DNA from: Phycisphaerae bacterium
GTDB lineage: Bacteria; Planctomycetota; Phycisphaerae; SM23-33
Length of the DNA: 49,487 bases
Direction of reading: 5' to 3'
Assembly: GCA_016782885.1 (NCBI GenBank)
Contig: JADHXQ010000023.1
Coordinates: forward strand, 1 to 49,487
The notes under the pieces were generated by a model that worked only from the letters and a program-made list of their open reading frames with translations, made no database searches and had not been told where the DNA came from. A program made the translations under genes and the position numbers. Shown here piece by piece: positions 43,201 through 49,487 of this stretch (positions are counted from its first letter, which is position 1; every line of letters begins with the position of its first letter).

Positions 43201-44727
43201 AACCGCTTCGGGCGCGACCGGACGCGCCAGTTCAAGCTTCAAGACACGGATTTGGCCCTGGGGGGCGGTGCGATACTCGAATCCCCTCTTTGAACCGTTA
43301 ACCGTCACGGAGATTATGTCCCAACCGCTCGCGGCACCGGGGAGTATGAAGTCCATCGCGAACATCTCCCGCCCGACGGCCGTGATCTCGGAGGCAAGGT
43401 GCAGAGACAGTTCCCTGGGCGAGATAACGAACATCTGCCTGTCCTTGCTATGCTTTTGCAGTTCGATCTGGGCCAGTTGCAGCCCCACCGACCACTTGTC
43501 GCCCCAGTGAAAATACAATCTGCCCGAAGAGCCCGTCATGCCCGCGACATCCGATACGCCGCGAATGTCCTGGCGTCTGGCGCCGATCAATTTCTCGGCG
43601 CGGACGGCGAGTTGATCGCCCGGATCGACCAGCACGTATCCCCTCTGGTATCCCGCCCCGACAAGCGAAACCGCCGGGGACGACCAGGCCGATTTTCCCA
43701 TGGGCGCCGAGGCCCGTATATGCAGCGCCCGCGTACCGCGGGTCGCACTTCGCAGGCGAACCGTCAGCTTTTTGGGGCCCGGGCCTTCGGGGGTCACAAC
43801 GGACCATTGCACCAGCGACGGGCACGAAACATCCGTGATTGTCCACGTCGGATCGAGACCTAAAACCAGTTCGCGCAGACCTCTCCTGAGGACCTGTACG
43901 GTATAGAGACAGTCCATCGTCTGGCCAGTAGGCGTCAGTGCGATGGTAGTGGCCGACTCGCCCAGCAGGATCGCCTTCTGGTCTTCCTGGCGCCCGTTAC
44001 CGAGCAGCGCAACGCTCAACGAACCGTACCCGCCCAGCGTCAAGTCAACGATGGTTCGATCGCCCTGCTTGTCGTACTTTGTCGCGGCGACCGGTACGTT
44101 CGCGTGGGCCTCCTGGTCGCCGGGCAGATGGAGCTTCATGGCGCCGGCAACCGCGGTGGGCAGGGCAACGGTGAACTGCATCCCGCCGCCGGACAACTCC
44201 GTCAGCTTCACCGAACCGCCCAGCGTGAGCTTGTGGTTCCCTCGACCGGTAACTACCAGCACCAGCCGCCCCCGGGCGTTAAAGTTGGCCGGAGCGGCCT
44301 TTCCGTCCAGCAGCATCTCGGTCAAACCGACCCTGCCGAACGGTATCTCGATAACCACCGGCTCGGCACTGAGCGACTGTATCACCAGATCGCCTCGCAA
44401 GATGAGATTCTCACCTTCGACCGTTGCGGTGTAATCTCCGCGTGCGATCTGCCCGAGTTTCGGGGTAGTGTCGGTGAGTTTGGTTTTTGCGGCCGCTGCT
44501 TTGGCGGAGGCGAGGAGCTTGTTGAACTCCGAACGGTCCATGAGAATCGCCCGGTCGGTTTTTGAGACGACCGATGCGACATCCTTGTACGGAACGTAGA
44601 TCTTCGGGGGGGGCTTGATCTCGTCTGCCCCCCGCGCCGATTGCAAAACGCACCCCAGAATCGCCAGCACAAGGAGGCGCCAAACCGCCGGACTGCGATT
44701 ATGCCCGTGATGTTCAGTCGTTTTCAT
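37183..44727 (-). CDS. Giant two-module envelope protein, unknown function
   Basis: 2514 residues. Signal peptide (14-33, VWRLLVLAILGCVLQSARGA). Module 1 (about 40-1180) opens with KIYVPYKDVASVV and MDRSEFNKLL, runs through beta-rich repeats, and closes with LPVDLVESPSDEAEVVFSG and a membrane cluster (about 1075-1180). Module 2 (about 1190-2510) opens with VVVPYDGDPTKA and LLPYKRFVKLW and closes with LPVELPDSGGEVLDFAYPGG and one membrane helix. The segment just before module 2 (AALLAVLATLLATGATALAG) looks like a second, internal signal peptide, which suggests fusion of two once separate genes. Near the C-terminus (about 2180-2390) a charged coiled-coil and low-complexity insert is present. 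ATG 44727 lies inside the last codons of the upstream gene (14-base overlap) with GGGGG upstream. No known family recognised. Confidence 0.85.
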   Translation of the reverse strand: MKTTEHHGHNRSPAVWRLLVLAILGCVLQSARGADEIKPPPKIYVPYKDVASVVSKTDRAILMDRSEFNKLLASAKAAAAKTKLTDTTPKLGQIARGDYTATVEGENLILRGDLVIQSLSAEPVVIEIPFGRVGLTEMLLDGKAAPANFNARGRLVLVVTGRGNHKLTLGGSVKLTELSGGGMQFTVALPTAVAGAMKLHLPGDQEAHANVPVAATKYDKQGDRTIVDLTLGGYGSLSVALLGNGRQEDQKAILLGESATTIALTPTGQTMDCLYTVQVLRRGLRELVLGLDPTWTITDVSCPSLVQWSVVTPEGPGPKKLTVRLRSATRGTRALHIRASAPMGKSAWSSPAVSLVGAGYQRGYVLVDPGDQLAVRAEKLIGARRQDIRGVSDVAGMTGSSGRLYFHWGDKWSVGLQLAQIELQKHSKDRQMFVISPRELSLHLASEITAVGREMFAMDFILPGAASGWDIISVTVNGSKRGFEYRTAPQGQIRVLKLELARPVAPEAVAKVNVILRRVPEKWDWSSKGGSRREAVVRKVTLPLIRCLADKSSGLAAVSVAGDLDAEVSTAAGRLKGVTVGKMAPLGLGREVRAAYTYEIAPEGALDVSVSRPEPRIAAASVALVSVSPSGVSGRFALTYNVTRVGTRTLYLLTEKSLGKKLTIVTPGRQLASRSIVSPAAETLKLPEAVSDSYNLWQLKLDAQARDRLLVRVNYEQALPKGKFSVALVRPAAAERSTEVLAIEATEELAVTFAASQARDVDITDLPPLPAPARRVLRAFRPTDNMLAGGPLSEISLTTAVHENYVIPTALVTEAQLRTTVGADGSQQTRANLSVVNAGLQFLTIKLPKQSQLLSVRVGARQAKLKRDAEGSYQVSIPQGRKKLDVIAIYATPPNGAGMGDLKLVPVELPGMQINTSKWTVIPPSGFSITSHDSDMSPEYPEALAGPGTAAGELTGAASGYALQSKMADYDEAPRADMGADARPSVEYETGAGAAHPRTAPGELIGPADVLRAPGKPEPTPPPKIAPVDPFSAETRTQGRHTLPVDLVESPSDEAEVVFSGLGSPKLTISLTAASVGEGHVWVGLTLVGLIGLCMLNATVRRKIAFIILVGSTATLVTIWIPALAHVANGGFYAVCLLTLFYSIVGLARVIGNTATGGRSPVSAAALLAVLATLLATGATALAGDKAPAKPVVSKTTPVVVPYDGDPTKASASGKVLLPYKRFVKLWNLSHPDRKIELPATGIVSNEKVSLAGVTYSAVVADKKMNITLQADLVARGKGWAVVPMGISGMAVTTATLNGKPARLHVGPKGMVLTVQAPVSGKFVLTGVTTPKYVGRKGSVNLSLPLLPLAVMKVRLGDPDLELEAPGIDGVLTSEKVGGGVSWTVPLGSARKVALRWSPKADTGAADRTLSVSATHDIGVFHWALVGVSKMAYSFSAGQNDRFELLIPASVSITKITGANLRDHRIAGSKTLEGRKFSVVDVRLYRSASRRYDLTVHWIGDLPAMGRSERLWLPRAGRVGREAGYVNLHTAGGMVLKVTDVKGGRRRDIASPARLSKAAPGAVLADSTAIVASYQWPYRDFALQVRLSRRGALAKASLDQLVRVSSQRVQLLVQATLSPAGEGGKGGSSRFFGATFNLPDNYELLSVVGPDVEGWHVQKPSVAAAPRRLQVGFRTAVVRSHVAMVLVRDEAKIDRLAVPTVQTVDAGGRVIENQFGRLAVQVAPALDAHTVSSKLLKSIAPSDTLGWLDKRQAGAAQFAYRYSKPGIALELAVRRHPTKVRVEIVGGVSVHPASAEYTYRLRYNVSGSPIDRVSFTLPEKYAQLVAVTSRYLRSVSSVTGQAGRKKWTVALTNELTGEFDVLVNFALPIDGSTRKLPVPRIVTGAPDGYRAILAVQNTSRHELAFTPSKSMSPLPVAVQRQMLGAEVSKSLQYVYQSFEDNWSAELKIAPAKTASRIQAIVDLMELKTVIDKSGQCRYQADLSLHNRSEQFLKVALPAGLQLWSARVAGQAVKPVLPAGASGGAVVHVPLVKTSRGGLPYNIRLYFAGKGVEKVSGIGRISPPSIRIVGIPVKQSTWSLRLPRGFRYIRPEGNMSPIAGTAERLSIGIDVKLSQIKRMSKSYKGSYNTAAQEQVFQKNWRSSNDALTRDIASNQEFLDNNRGELGEKEYQRLSNKLQDVSTSQFGLEAMWADANKDAQANATGNVNHFLNGRTTNAGLLEIDRNGALAVIPDFVRNAGKLQLTNIRNEYAGNKAKLESRRKGGATSGKGDKPGKSKPSRGSSKGKFLALEDDDKDGELRKVTEGLADEQKRLLVMRQDRLEKQVKDLGDNRLERYFGRLNLPAGQTFQVPGSVVRPQGQGQGPGQNGYTTLDIPNNAPGGTVLTNGGTLSVRSGIRHHDFTIAGDVGGVITSTADGSFNYDSAGAGGGDGAQHDRGWAAAGGMFSLPVELPDSGGEVLDFAYPGGDPEVSVLAIPADIWQAGRSTITILIVLAVVGLVVMVVGKIAGRSVTSGH

Positions 44728-47700
44728 GTTCGCCCCCTTTCTCGCCGCCTTGATCGTCAGAATTCTCGCCGGGTTCCTGTTCGTCAGATTCGTCGGCTTC
44801 CTCCGGAACGATTTCAGCATCGACCTGTTCTACCGGTGGCTCCGGGCTCACCGGCGGCGGCGGAGGCGGCAGGTAAGATTCACGCTTGCGCAGCACGCAG
44901 AAGAATATCCAGTGCGCAAACCACAGCAACAGGACGATTACGCCCGCAAAACCACCGTACCTGGCGGCGTTGTCCACGAGCAGCGGATTGAACCGGTAGA
45001 CAACGGCCGCGACCGTAATGACCGCCAACGCCACAATCGCACGTGTGAATCCGCGAACCTTCAGCAGGGCGGCCCCGGGCAGGAGGATCGCGACCCAGAG
45101 AAACGCGATGAATATCTCCCGCTTCATCAAGGTCATCGAGAATTCGCCGACGGCGCCCTGCCTGGCGAAACTCCAGAGGCGTCCCTGCGCGGGAAACTTG
45201 CCCAACTGCCTCTGGTGACCGGTCGCTACCCGATCGAAAAGGGTATCAGTATCGTAAGTATGTTCGGTTGCAAAGTTGCGGTCGTAACCTAGCACTACAT
45301 GGTCCTCGGGTACGTAAACCCGCCAGAAAGCGCGCTGCACGGGAACTTCCGCCGGTAGCGACGGCGCGGGCAGTTTCCTGTTAATCGCGCCGCTGTCGGC
45401 GTCGAGTCCGTATGTGATCTCGATCACAATCCGGGCGACCTGCCCCGCCGAATGCGGAAGCTGAACCACCCGCACGTCCGCCGAAGGCGACTCGACAGCC
45501 ACCTCCTGCCCGTTGAGCATGAACGGGTAGACTTTGGCGCCGGCGGGCATGGTCACCTCAAGGCGATCGCCGCGACTGGTCGACAGCAGGCATATCATCC
45601 TGCCATTCAGCGTACCGTCCCGGGCAAGGGTCTGCTCCACGATTACGGCATTTGCGATTGTGGTGAAGACGTCGGCCTCTTTCTGCATCCGCACGGGAAG
45701 GGTCAGTTTGTACTTCGCCAGGCTGTGACGCAGCGCCCTGATCGCGTCGCGCCGGTGCGGGGCCCATGGCAGGTCGGTCGCGCTGCTCGGATCGCCGAAG
45801 ACCAGATCCTTCATCTCGCCGGTTCCAACGGCGAGCGTGGCGGTCTTTCTGACCGCGATATAGCCGCTCTGGTCAGACAGTTCACCCGCGGCGAGGACCT
45901 GGGGCACTTCGATCGTCGCCGGGCCCTTGTCGCCGGCGACCTTGTAGCTCTTGCGCCACTTGACGGTCAGGTTATACGCTCCGGAGACCGGTGACTGCAG
46001 AACCACCTTGTAACAGGCCCACTTGATATCGCCGGCGTCGGCGGTGTTTTCCTCTTTTTCCCCGTCTTTCGCATCCCCGCCGCCCATCTTCGGGTGCTGA
46101 TCGGGTGAAAGGAGGGGCTTTTCCTTGATGTTCGCGCCCGAGATATCGACCCCGGCGTCGGCCAGAGCGGCGGGCATCTTCACGTAAAACGTGTCGACCG
46201 GCGCGTAGCGAACGTTATAGGCAATTACCGCCTCATGCCGCACGGATCCATCCTGGATGTCCACCAGGCGATGGACAACGCCCGATACCTGCGCGGGCTT
46301 CACGCTGGTCTTGAAGGACGCGCCGGCGGGCTTGTCGCGGTCTATCGCGCGGAACTCGAACGCCATCGCGGGCGAGAGCCCTCTCATCGCAATGTTCCGC
46401 TGCGACCCTTTTACCGGACCGGCCGACCGGACGGGCATGGATTGAAGCTGATCGAGGGCGGCGACCTCCGCCAAAAGGGAATCGGCCAGGTGAAGCACCA
46501 GCCGCCCCGTATAGTTGTGCAGGTTCTTCGCGTCGGGCTGCGGAAGGGTGAACTTGACGTCGCCGTCGGCCGCATCGCGCGTGGTGCGGGCAAAGAGATC
46601 GAGCGCAAAGGTCCCGGTCAGTTCGCGTTTCAGCGTGATATTGATGACGCGGCCGGCGCCCTTACCGACCAGTTCGTAATCGTGAACGATTGTCGCCGGT
46701 CCAAGAGAAGTTATCTCCCACGGTTCGGGCAGCTTCATCGACACCGAGAATATCCCCGCCCGATCCACCGAATAATGCAACCGCCCATACAGGCGGAGGC
46801 TGTCTTTCCTGACGCCCAGCGACCAGAATTGCATCACAGAAGCCCTCGGCGCCACCGTGGCGATCCGCACGCTGGCGCCGTAACCGGCGGACGTGAACCG
46901 GTACGCGGTGACTCCCGGTCGAGACCGCAGGCTGGAAGGCAGGCGCCCGACATCCACGCGCACAAGCTCCTTGTTGACATCGGTAACTTCCGCCGACCGC
47001 CTGGGAGAATGCGTGATCGCAATCAGGCCCGTTCGCCTCAGAACCCGGTGGGTCACTATCGGCGTAAGCGCCTGGGTGAGCGTGGCTTCCTTTAGAAAAC
47101 GCTCCATTTTCACCGAAAGCGAGTAGGCGCCCTTAGCTTCAGAATAGAGTTTGACGACCAGGGTCTGCACCGCATCCTTAGCGGGAACCTTCTCCGGAAC
47201 GAGAATATCCCACTTGCTGATATTCGCCCCGTCGACGGCGGTTACGCGAAACTCGGGGGGCAGTTGAATCGTGAAACTGTCAACGCCCCGACGCCGGATG
47301 TCGTAATCGAATTTCACATCGTAGGTAATGAGCGCCTCTGCCACGTTGATGTGCTGCAATTGGTTGCATATGACCACCGGCGCAAGGGCGGCGGCGGCCT
47401 GGGTTCTGGGACGCCAACTGAGCTTGACGTTGTCGGACGATCCGAGAAACGCCTTGAGCCTGGTCGACTTGGTCTTGTCCGGCGCGGTGACCTGGCTGGT
47501 GGCGGCGGCGAGCATCGGCTCGACGTCAACCTTCATGTTCTCCTCGGGTATCAGCAATTCGAGCGTACTGATCGCAGCCGACGGTATCTGGTATTCCAGA
47601 ACGTTCTGCCCGGGTTTTGTGGCCAGTTGCCTGACGAAATCGATGCTCGCCACCCAGCGTCCCTTGCCCTTGACCAGCAGGCGGTATTTCCCGTTGACAA

Positions 47701-48136
47701 CGCGGAGCAGCGGTTTGGCCTGGGCGTCCGGGGCGATTTTGAACGCCACCTGGGCGACGGCAACCTGCCCCAACGCGATGGGCACTTCGGTCCACCGGTC
47801 GTTCATGATGTCGACGGTGAGCAGCAGGTTCATCTCCGCCAGTTTTCCGCTGATCTTCCCGCTGAAACGGGCGGTGGAGATCAGGTATCCCAACGGCGAT
47901 TCGACGGCTCCGGCCGGTGCGCCCCGGGCGGCAGCCCACAACCGCTGGAAATCGGCATAAGGCAGAAAGACGCCCTGCTTTTCGGACTCGAAGACGTCTT
48001 TGAGTTTCTCGTAGGGAACGTAGACTTTTTCCGGCGCCGACCTGGTGGTCTGGGCGCGGGCGCCCACAACGCAGACAAAGCCAATTAGTACCGCTATCGT
48101 GAGAAACTTACCGCTGGTCGTCAGACATTTGATCAT
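44714..48136 (-). CDS. Large one-module envelope protein, paralogous to the giant neighbour
   Basis: 1140 residues. Signal peptide (10-29, KFLTIAVLIGFVCVVGARAQ). The opening KVYVPYEKLKDVF...VFLPYADFQRLW (37-67) matches the openings of both modules in the downstream protein. A long beta-rich region follows, then FPAQGRLWSFARQGAVGEF, three membrane helices (about 1005-1082), and a Pro-rich (PPPPPP) then strongly acidic tail (EEADESDEQEPG to HEND). The bulk would be outside the cytoplasmic membrane and the acidic tail probably in the cytoplasm. ATG 48136 has GGAG eight bases upstream; the frame's earlier start at 48286 is not supported. It is translationally coupled to the giant gene, so the two probably form one complex. 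Confidence 0.85.
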   Translation of the reverse strand: MIKCLTTSGKFLTIAVLIGFVCVVGARAQTTRSAPEKVYVPYEKLKDVFESEKQGVFLPYADFQRLWAAARGAPAGAVESPLGYLISTARFSGKISGKLAEMNLLLTVDIMNDRWTEVPIALGQVAVAQVAFKIAPDAQAKPLLRVVNGKYRLLVKGKGRWVASIDFVRQLATKPGQNVLEYQIPSAAISTLELLIPEENMKVDVEPMLAAATSQVTAPDKTKSTRLKAFLGSSDNVKLSWRPRTQAAAALAPVVICNQLQHINVAEALITYDVKFDYDIRRRGVDSFTIQLPPEFRVTAVDGANISKWDILVPEKVPAKDAVQTLVVKLYSEAKGAYSLSVKMERFLKEATLTQALTPIVTHRVLRRTGLIAITHSPRRSAEVTDVNKELVRVDVGRLPSSLRSRPGVTAYRFTSAGYGASVRIATVAPRASVMQFWSLGVRKDSLRLYGRLHYSVDRAGIFSVSMKLPEPWEITSLGPATIVHDYELVGKGAGRVINITLKRELTGTFALDLFARTTRDAADGDVKFTLPQPDAKNLHNYTGRLVLHLADSLLAEVAALDQLQSMPVRSAGPVKGSQRNIAMRGLSPAMAFEFRAIDRDKPAGASFKTSVKPAQVSGVVHRLVDIQDGSVRHEAVIAYNVRYAPVDTFYVKMPAALADAGVDISGANIKEKPLLSPDQHPKMGGGDAKDGEKEENTADAGDIKWACYKVVLQSPVSGAYNLTVKWRKSYKVAGDKGPATIEVPQVLAAGELSDQSGYIAVRKTATLAVGTGEMKDLVFGDPSSATDLPWAPHRRDAIRALRHSLAKYKLTLPVRMQKEADVFTTIANAVIVEQTLARDGTLNGRMICLLSTSRGDRLEVTMPAGAKVYPFMLNGQEVAVESPSADVRVVQLPHSAGQVARIVIEITYGLDADSGAINRKLPAPSLPAEVPVQRAFWRVYVPEDHVVLGYDRNFATEHTYDTDTLFDRVATGHQRQLGKFPAQGRLWSFARQGAVGEFSMTLMKREIFIAFLWVAILLPGAALLKVRGFTRAIVALAVITVAAVVYRFNPLLVDNAARYGGFAGVIVLLLWFAHWIFFCVLRKRESYLPPPPPPVSPEPPVEQVDAEIVPEEADESDEQEPGENSDDQGGEKGGEHEND

Positions 48137-48378
48137 GATGCATTCTCCACCGGGTTGATCTGCGCAGACTGCCGGCCCGTCCGAAGCAATCACTGCAGAC
48201 GTTTGGGAATAGTAAAGAATCCGGGCGTCATTTAGTTTGACGTTCGGAACCAACCAAAAGTTCACCCGAAAAAATGGAATCCGCAAACAATTAGCGATTT
48301 TTCAGGCAGCGGCGCCCCTGCGGGTGGAATCGGCTCAAGCGGCGTTTATCTTGATGTGTTCGGTCGGCAATTGCGGGC

Positions 48379-48849
48379 TTATCGCATTGATGTCGTCGCG
48401 CGGGCGCCGCGAGCGGAGCGGAGCGTTGCGATTTCATATCGCCCTAGATGGCAGGAATCCAACTCGTGCCAGTGCGTCACTCGCGGTTCGTCGGCGCGCC
48501 AGCACAGCCGCACTTCCCGCCCGTCGGCAAGGGCGGGAAAGTCCACTATCCCCAGCTCCCAGTCGCAAAGTTCGACTCCGACCTCTTCGAGTTCTTCCAG
48601 GCATATTCGGATCCTGTCGGCGGTGGCGACCAGTTCGTCGCGGACGTCTTCGACCTGCCCTAACCGTCCGGCGGTTTCAAGGGCCTCAACCGTTTCATGT
48701 ACTTCCACCAGCCGACCGTAGTGCCCTATTACGTCAGCAACTATTCGCCTGACGAGCACCAGCGATTTGTTGGCGTCTTCCAGCGAAAAAAAATGTCGTA
48801 CTCTCCGCTGTGGAGCGGTGTCATGGCTGATGTAGTTTGTGTCCGTCAT
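48379..48849 (-). CDS. DUF2203 family protein
   Basis: 156 residues, soluble. Fits DUF2203 (PF09969): FFSLEDANKSLVLVRRIV at the N-terminus, a helical pair, then the conserved end ELGIVDFPALADGREVRLCW and WHELDSCHLGR. Function is not established in any organism that I know. ATG 48849 has AGGA seven bases upstream. It lies 242 bases upstream of the envelope pair on the same strand, so it may or may not be in that operon; the spacer holds no other gene I can support. Confidence 0.85.
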   Translation of the reverse strand: MTDTNYISHDTAPQRRVRHFFSLEDANKSLVLVRRIVADVIGHYGRLVEVHETVEALETAGRLGQVEDVRDELVATADRIRICLEELEEVGVELCDWELGIVDFPALADGREVRLCWRADEPRVTHWHELDSCHLGRYEIATLRSARGARATTSMR

Positions 48850-48988
48850 CTTTAATTCCTGTCTTCTGATGCCCTATGGCGGTAACGCAATTCATCGGCC
48901 AGATCGAGTCGCCAACATGAGCGCCAGCCTTGTAAATCGTTGACACACCCCCGAGATAAGGAGAAACTAACCTACGACTGGAGCAAAT

Positions 48989-49487
48989 ATGAAACAGCGA
49001 ATGATAAGTATTGGTATTATCGCCGGTTTGGTTGTCCTGATGGCGGCGGGCGCGGGAGCGGCCGATAGCAAGAACAAAATCGCCAAGGGCCCCGTCAAGG
49101 TCTTCATCCTGGCCGGTCAGTCGAACATGGAAGGACAGGGTGTGGTCGCTATGGACCACGAGAAGTACTACAACGGGGGCAAGGGTAACCTCGTTCACGT
49201 GATGAAGCACTCGCCCCAGGCCAAACGCTACGTACACCTGAAGGACAAGTCCGGAAAGTGGGTCGAGCGGAAGGATGTGTGGGTCTCGTTCCAGACCGAG
49301 CGCGCCGGGCACAAGACCGGTTCGCTCACCATCGGATACACCAGCTACGGCGGGAAGGCGCACATGGGTCCGGAACTGCAATTCGGGCACGTCATGGGCG
49401 ATTGTTTCAAAGAGCAGGTGCTGCTGATCAAAACCGCCTGGGGCGGAAAAAGCTTATACAAAGATTTCCGCCCGCCGAGCAGCGGCG
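48989..49487 (+). CDS. Secreted SASA-family carbohydrate acetylesterase, 5' part
   Basis: 166 residues visible; the gene runs off the window. Signal peptide (1-25, IGIIAGLVVLMAAGAGA). FILAGQSNMEGQG gives the SASA block I with the nucleophile Ser, and LLIKTAWGGKSLYKDFRPP is the second conserved block. GGAG lies five bases before ATG 48989. Same family as the cassette-borne protein at 27106 but clearly divergent; no attC is seen near its start. It would deacetylate polysaccharide outside the cell. Confidence 0.93.
   Translation, partial: MKQRMISIGIIAGLVVLMAAGAGAADSKNKIAKGPVKVFILAGQSNMEGQGVVAMDHEKYYNGGKGNLVHVMKHSPQAKRYVHLKDKSGKWVERKDVWVSFQTERAGHKTGSLTIGYTSYGGKAHMGPELQFGHVMGDCFKEQVLLIKTAWGGKSLYKDFRPPSSG

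Noticed and set aside
1-49487. tRNA, rRNA, tmRNA or riboswitch genes
   Set aside because: No cloverleaf with a GGTTCRANNCC arm, rRNA-like block or known riboswitch core was recognised on reading. A covariance-model scan was not possible, so this is a weak negative.

Overview
The window looks like a piece of a high-GC planctomycete chromosome (Planctomycetota, perhaps Phycisphaerae; this is inference). The case rests on gene content: secreted FGly-type sulfatases, a Gfo/Idh/MocA oxidoreductase with a Tat signal, LamG domains, EF-hand hydrolases, a Hanks-type kinase fused to a formylglycine-enzyme-like domain, very large envelope proteins, and long spacers. I recognised no rRNA, tRNA or CRISPR array.

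Layout. 1-1.3 kb: tail of a leucine-rich-repeat gene, then what reads as integron gene cassettes with two attC sites and the start of a truncated cassette. 1.3-5.6 kb: multidomain Ser/Thr kinase. 6.1-9.5 kb: GH78-type rhamnosidase. 10.1-11.2 kb: a stub of a secreted protein, two copies of a double-hairpin REP/BIME-type repeat, and a REP-associated tyrosine transposase (RAYT). 11.2-12.6 kb: a methyltransferase with a signal peptide. 12.7-15.2 kb: a three-gene oxyanion (molybdate or sulfate) uptake operon. 15.4-21.7 kb: secreted sugar-metabolism genes (oxidoreductase, EF-hand/SGNH-like protein, two sulfatases). 22.0-23.7 kb: Na/Pi cotransporter. 23.8-27.1 kb: a methyltransferase / LarA-like nickel-pincer enzyme / radical SAM operon. 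27.1-28.0 kb: a solitary integron-type cassette carrying a SASA esterase. 28.3-29.9 kb: folE and queG. 30.0-31.2 kb: EF-hand esterase. 31.2-32.4 kb: a probably frameshifted LamG gene. 32.6-35.1 kb: a secreted orphan. 35.3-37.2 kb: a second radical SAM protein and a membrane protein. 37.2-48.1 kb: two overlapping genes for giant envelope proteins built from three copies of one roughly 1100-1250-residue module. 48.4 kb to the end: a DUF2203 protein and a partial second SASA esterase.

Working together: the rhamnosidase, sulfatases, oxidoreductase, SASA esterases and EF-hand hydrolases fit breakdown of sulfated, acetylated plant or algal polysaccharide. The most novel candidates are the three-module giant envelope pair, the operon with a LarA-like enzyme that keeps all four nickel-pincer residues, and integron-type cassettes at two separate places in one planctomycete contig, including a lone cassette between housekeeping genes.
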